DNA from: JAYUHK01 sp043767025
GTDB lineage: Bacteria > Bacteroidota > Bacteroidia > Chitinophagales > Saprospiraceae
DNA: 17,198 nucleotides
Assembly (NCBI GenBank): GCA_043767025.1
Contig: JAYUHK010000050.1
Span: 1-17,198, forward strand
Direction: 5' to 3'
Below are positions 13,033 through 17,198 of this stretch, one piece after another. A program made the position numbers and the translations under genes. Every line of letters begins with the position of its first letter. The stretch's first letter is position 1. The notes beneath the pieces are model-generated. The model made no database searches. It saw only the letters and a list, made by a program, of their open reading frames with translations, and was not told the origin of the DNA.

Positions 13033-16000
13033 TTATCTATTTATCTGTACATAACCAGAGAATGTATTGCCTTCTCCGTCCTCCAACATATAGAAGTAAG
13101 TACCCGTCGGGAGGTCTGCACCTCTAAACTTGCCGTCCCAGTCATTCTTGTAACCTGTCTTTTTGAAGACTTCGTTACCTGCTTGATTGAAGACTGCCAA
13201 CTTACTGTTCGGGAACTCCTCGATACCTTGTATCGTAAACACGTCGTTGATGCCGTCGTTGTTTGGAGAGAATCCTGAATATACTATTAGGTTGTCGCAC
13301 ATGATTTGTACGCTCACTTTGGCAGTGTTGCAGTCACCTGCTTTGTTGCAAAGTTTGTATTCAAATTCGTCGTTGCCGCAGTAGCCTTTTTCTGGTTTGT
13401 AGGTGAAAGTCGCATCGCTGTTGAGCAATACTTCGCCGTGGATTGGTTTGTTTGCCAATTTCACAGTCGTTCCGTCACCTGCTGCTCTTTCGGCGTTGCC
13501 ACCGTTGCCTGTAATCTTATCGTTTCCTTTCACATCGACCGTTACTGGTCTGTCAATTCTGGTTCTCGCTTGGTCAGCCACTGCCGTCGGAACGGTAGAA
13601 CTTCCCGGCGCAAGGACGGTCACTCGGATTATCGTAGTGTCACAGACTCCTTCTTCGTCGCAGACTACGAAGATAGACTCTTCGACACCTGCTTCGCGAC
13701 CAGTTACTTTGACCGATTTTGCGGCTTTATTGAGTTCAAAACCTGCAAACTCTCCACCCGATGAGCGCGCTGCAACATTGCCTCCGGCTTTTTCTACTCC
13801 TGCGATTCTACCAATCAAGTCGGCAGTGTGCAACGGAATCGTCTGACCTTCGCCTTGATTGACCGTCAATGAGATAGTCTGGACAGTAGTGCAGACCACT
13901 TTGATGACTACGGTATCGCGGCAGCAAGTTTGCTTATTGACTACGATAAGATTGTGTATTCCCTCTGTCAAGAATAAGAACGAAGTAGTACCGCAAGGCG
14001 ATGGCGTAGGCGTTATCGGCTGGCTATTGTCTGTGAAGTTGTACAAGTTCGTTTCTGTCAAAGGAATCTCTGATATACAATACGTTGCGCCTTTGGAGCA
14101 ATCGGAGGTAGTAATGATTTTCGATTTAATCGTAATAATACTACCGCAACCTGCTGGCGATACTTTATTTACATTGACCGTCACGGTGTCTTTGCAGCCC
14201 GTAGTTTTGTCGGTCACGATGAGCGTGTGCGCACCCAAGCCGAGTGTGAGTCCTACTCCGTGTGGCACCAACTGTGTATTGAGCTGCAAGAGTGCGTTGT
14301 CGCCTGTGCTTGGTTGAGTGATGGACATATTGCCGTACAATTTGGCTGGATTACCACCTTTGATGGTTTTCGTTGCTGCGTCTTGTACCCAATTTCCTGC
14401 ACTATCCCACTGGTTCATTTTAGTTACCAATTCTGCGATATTCGCAAAAGCTCCGTTGTGCGTCGTCCCGCTTACCGTCCAAGAGTTGAGGCTGTAAGGT
14501 CCTTGCGCGCCCTGTGCCGGTACTGTGACGTACAGGTAAGAGAATACGCTATCGAAATCGCAACCTTTGAATCCGTTGTTGTAAATCGTTCCGTTGTCCA
14601 TCAAAGTATAGTTTGCGATGCTGGTCAATTCTATTGGCAAGCAATAGCTGCCCGTCGTCGCTTGGCAATCTGCTACTCCTACGGTCGCTGTTTTTTCTGG
14701 AATAATATTTCCACAAGCTGGCGGAGGCAATACGGTGTCGCAAGGCGTGTTACAAACTTGCGGAGCTACATAAGTCAGCGGCGGATAAGCGATGGCGCAA
14801 GTGCCATCTCCGTTCTGGACTTTGATGTTGTAAGTGCCGTAAGGCAATCCTGCAAAAATTCCGTTCGCTTGGTAGGTCTGACCACCTGTCACGCTGTACT
14901 GGACGTTAGAGCCGCCCGTAGTTGCGATAGTGATTTTGATACCTTGCTCCTGATGACAAGTAGGCGGCGGTGTCATCGTGACTCCCGTTACTACCGGACA
15001 ATCTGTCGGCGGCGGGTTGCAGCCATTGGTATTGTTGTCAATCGTGAACGTTACTTTTTTGAAGCACGTAGCACTGTTAGCAATCGTTACTTCGTAGTTG
15101 CCTGCTGGGAGGTTGGTTCGGATATTACCCGTTGCTCCTGCCGTTCCTACGTTTGGACTCCATGTGTAAGTAAAGTTGCTTGCGCCATTTGCTACTTGAA
15201 TCGTTGCCGAACCATTCGCTTGGCTACATTTTGCTGCTACTACATCTGCATTCGTGATTTGTGGTTCTGCACCATTGACCGTTACCTTTTGGGTTTTGGT
15301 GGTGATGTTTCCGCACGCGTCGGTGGCTGTCCATTTGCGAGTATAGATTACGTTGCAACCGTCGGCGGCTGCCTGTGTTTCTGTATAATTCACCGCTATC
15401 GGCGTGGTAGAGCAGTTGTCGGAAGCCGTTACCGTCGGTGGTGTCGGAGCCGATGCTACTGTTACGTCTGCTGGTACGCCAGTCAATACTGGAGCGATGT
15501 TGTCGATTACTGTTATTACTTGTGTTCCTTTGGCTGCATTGCCGCAGTCGTCTGTGGCTGTCCAGATGCGAGTAATGGTATAGCTTCCTGCGCAGGTAGA
15601 TTTGGTAGTAGTTTCTTCCATCGGAATAAATGGTTTTTTGCTACAATCGCTACAGTCGTCGGTTGCTTTCACAGTGGTTGCTGCGGTCGGTATTGCGTCG
15701 CACGATACGGTAATGTTGGCAGGAATGTTGAGCAAAATTGGTGGTGTGTTGTCCACTATTTTGATATAAACATTCAATTCGCTTACATTTCCACAACAGT
15801 CGGTCGCTTTCCAACGGCAGTGCATCAACACGATGTATCCTTTTTCTGAACATTTGCCGCCTACTGCCGCTACATCTTCAAAGATGACGGTAGAGTTTGC
15901 GCAGCAATCATCGGTTATGGTGGCATCATTCGGACTCAAAGACGGTGCATTGAGGCAAGTATAAGTCAATGTATCGTTGTTATTGAGCTTACCGCCTGTG

Positions 16001-17198
16001 ATTGGATTCGTTACTTTTATCGTTGGTGCTGTATTGTCGCCGACGGTAATTTTCTGAATCTTCTCGGTTTTGTTTCCGCAGTTGTCTATCGCTGTCCAAG
16101 TTCTAAATACTGTATATCCGCAAGTTCCATTCACACGAGTTTCTTTGAAATCTACTGTTACGTTGGTCGCACAGTTGTCATTCGCAGTCACGGTCGGTGG
16201 TGCTGGGACTGTACCTGTATTGCTACAGCCATTGACGGTTACGTCGGCTGGTACGCCTGCAAGTGTCGGAGCTTGTGTATCTTTGGAGATACTCAATGGC
16301 TGCTGCACTTGGCAAGTTCCGTTTGCAAACGCTGCTGTCACGCTGTTGGCGGTCGAGCCTGCTGGCAAACTCAATGTGACGGTGGCAGGCGATGAAGTCG
16401 TAGCTGGATTGATGGTTTGTACCACGCCTCCGGCTTTTACTTCTATCAACTGACCCGCTGGCAAGTTGGCGGCTGTCCAAGAAATTTGGACTGTCACTGG
16501 CGTTGCCGTAGTAGAGCAATTACAATTATTAAGTGAAATATTTGCTATCGCCAAGCTACAAGTACCGCCGTTGCCTTGAGTTACAGTAACTATTTGAGTT
16601 CCTTCATCATCTTCACTCTGCACATTGTTATTCGGAGATGAGTCAATATCTCTCACCGCTACTCCTGCGTCATCTTTGGCTCCAGTAATCTCTGCTACGT
16701 TCATAATCGAAGTACCTGTGAAATTACTATTTACAGTCATTGTGATTTCTAATGTCACAGATTGTCCTGCTGCCAAACTCGAAATGGTACGGATAGCTTT
16801 TCCGTTGCTCAACGTCCAGTTTGCATCGTTCAAAGTCATTCCCGTAGGGATATTATCCGTTACTTGGATTTCAGTTGCACCAATGTTTCCTTGGTTCGTA
16901 ACAGTAATATTGAACTTCACGCTGCTGCCTGCTGTCACTACCGAAGACTGACCCAAAGCCAATGATTTGGTCAATGCCAAGTCAAATACGCCTGTCGGTT
17001 GCGTTACGCCGATTGTTTGAGTTCCTCTATCGTCTTCATTCGGTACGTCGTTGTTCGGATTGCTGTCTGGCGTGCTGTCTATGTCTGTCACTGGGTTGCC
17101 GTTGGTATCTTTCGCGCCGCTAATTTCTGCTACGTTGGTCAAGCTCGTGCCTGCAAAGTTCGCATCTATTTTCATCGTGACCGTTACCGTTGTGCTTG
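13033..17198 (-). CDS. Giant secreted/surface multidomain protein with T9SS type B (CHU_C) C-terminal domain, 5' end missing
   Basis: The frame is open from the right edge to TAA 13033, so at least 1,387 residues are C-terminal to an unseen start; the first in-window ATG (17175) is internal. Numbering from it, a DUF11-type repeat ends at about 60 with a D/N-rich calcium-type loop, and a second complete one spans about 63-200. An unassigned domain (about 200-300) follows, then four HYR-like cysteine-rich modules (about 300-635, each with a TATD.CGN- or TAIDNCGN-like ending). A SprB-like repeat (about 636-712) precedes further Ig/SprB-like segments (to about 1190). A cadherin-like module with VKGND and GYCGNDEFEYKLCN lies at about 1191-1288. 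The gliding-motility C-terminal domain (about 1289-1380, YSGFSPNNDGINDVF...TGTYFYML) comes last. That last domain directs export by the type IX system in Bacteroidota. The role is probably an adhesin or surface matrix protein; no catalytic domain is visible. Many cysteines suggest disulfides outside the cytoplasm. Confidence 0.92.
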   Translation of the reverse strand, partial: STTVTVTMKIDANFAGTSLTNVAEISGAKDTNGNPVTDIDSTPDSNPNNDVPNEDDRGTQTIGVTQPTGVFDLALTKSLALGQSSVVTAGSSVKFNITVTNQGNIGATEIQVTDNIPTGMTLNDANWTLSNGKAIRTISSLAAGQSVTLEITMTVNSNFTGTSIMNVAEITGAKDDAGVAVRDIDSSPNNNVQSEDDEGTQIVTVTQGNGGTCSLAIANISLNNCNCSTTATPVTVQISWTAANLPAGQLIEVKAGGVVQTINPATTSSPATVTLSLPAGSTANSVTAAFANGTCQVQQPLSISKDTQAPTLAGVPADVTVNGCSNTGTVPAPPTVTANDNCATNVTVDFKETRVNGTCGYTVFRTWTAIDNCGNKTEKIQKITVGDNTAPTIKVTNPITGGKLNNNDTLTYTCLNAPSLSPNDATITDDCCANSTVIFEDVAAVGGKCSEKGYIVLMHCRWKATDCCGNVSELNVYIKIVDNTPPILLNIPANITVSCDAIPTAATTVKATDDCSDCSKKPFIPMEETTTKSTCAGSYTITRIWTATDDCGNAAKGTQVITVIDNIAPVLTGVPADVTVASAPTPPTVTASDNCSTTPIAVNYTETQAAADGCNVIYTRKWTATDACGNITTKTQKVTVNGAEPQITNADVVAAKCSQANGSATIQVANGASNFTYTWSPNVGTAGATGNIRTNLPAGNYEVTIANSATCFKKVTFTIDNNTNGCNPPPTDCPVVTGVTMTPPPTCHQEQGIKITIATTGGSNVQYSVTGGQTYQANGIFAGLPYGTYNIKVQNGDGTCAIAYPPLTYVAPQVCNTPCDTVLPPPACGNIIPEKTATVGVADCQATTGSYCLPIELTSIANYTLMDNGTIYNNGFKGCDFDSVFSYLYVTVPAQGAQGPYSLNSWTVSGTTHNGAFANIAELVTKMNQWDSAGNWVQDAATKTIKGGNPAKLYGNMSITQPSTGDNALLQLNTQLVPHGVGLTLGLGAHTLIVTDKTTGCKDTVTVNVNKVSPAGCGSIITIKSKIITTSDCSKGATYCISEIPLTETNLYNFTDNSQPITPTPSPCGTTSFLFLTEGIHNLIVVNKQTCCRDTVVIKVVCTTVQTISLTVNQGEGQTIPLHTADLIGRIAGVEKAGGNVAARSSGGEFAGFELNKAAKSVKVTGREAGVEESIFVVCDEEGVCDTTIIRVTVLAPGSSTVPTAVADQARTRIDRPVTVDVKGNDKITGNGGNAERAAGDGTTVKLANKPIHGEVLLNSDATFTYKPEKGYCGNDEFEYKLCNKAGDCNTAKVSVQIMCDNLIVYSGFSPNNDGINDVFTIQGIEEFPNSKLAVFNQAGNEVFKKTGYKNDWDGKFRGADLPTGTYFYMLEDGEGNTFSGYVQINR

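Noticed and set aside
14227..15849. 540-codon open frame on the plus strand
   Set aside because: It is antisense to the giant surface protein, rich in C, R, Y and S with no domain character, and arises from the codon pattern of the real gene.

Overview
The window looks like a chromosomal segment of a Bacteroidota bacterium, plausibly from the Saprospiria/Chitinophagia side. The evidence is a very large secreted protein ending in a gliding-motility-type (CHU_C / type IX secretion type B) C-terminal domain, a DUF3822-rsmD gene pair, several perfect TAnnTTTG Bacteroidota promoter elements, weak Shine-Dalgarno sequences and two lipoproteins with classical lipoboxes. No rRNA, tRNA or CRISPR array was recognised.

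Layout. 1-185: probable last codons of a gene entering from the left, then a spacer. 186-812: a lipoprotein of unknown function. 1006-3341: a compact, AT-rich type II restriction-modification module, with a C5 cytosine methyltransferase and an HpaII-family endonuclease overlapping by ATGA. It very probably recognises CCGG. 3486-5848: a two-gene operon for the aspartate-semialdehyde (carboxyspermidine/carboxynorspermidine) polyamine route. 5879-6778 (-): a DUF6624-like lipoprotein, divergent from a three-helix membrane protein (6891-7418, +), which converges on a SAM methyltransferase (7423-8121, -). 8122-8619: a non-coding spacer holding a good promoter and a dyad. 8620-10107 (-): a DUF1003 membrane protein downstream of a two-domain NYN-LOTUS putative ribonuclease. 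10273-10860 (-): a REP-associated tyrosine transposase (RAYT) with REP-like palindromes in its 5' leader and one inside its coding sequence. 11058-12378 (-): the DUF3822-rsmD operon. 12379-13032: a non-coding region with three strong hairpins, each T-tailed on the minus strand. 13033-17198 (-): the 3' 4.2 kb of a giant surface or secreted protein whose start lies beyond the right edge.

No single multi-gene system unlike anything known is demonstrable. The points most worth a second look are: the uncharacterised ~95-residue N-terminal extension on the CCGG methyltransferase; the REP/RAYT locus, with a palindrome domesticated as coding sequence and no tyrosine at the usual catalytic place; the operator-like palindrome on the NYN-LOTUS promoter; the serial hairpins at 12434-13024; and an RsmD whose catalytic DPPY motif reads GPPY.

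All calls are from reading the sequence. Family assignments rest on remembered family signatures, not on searches.
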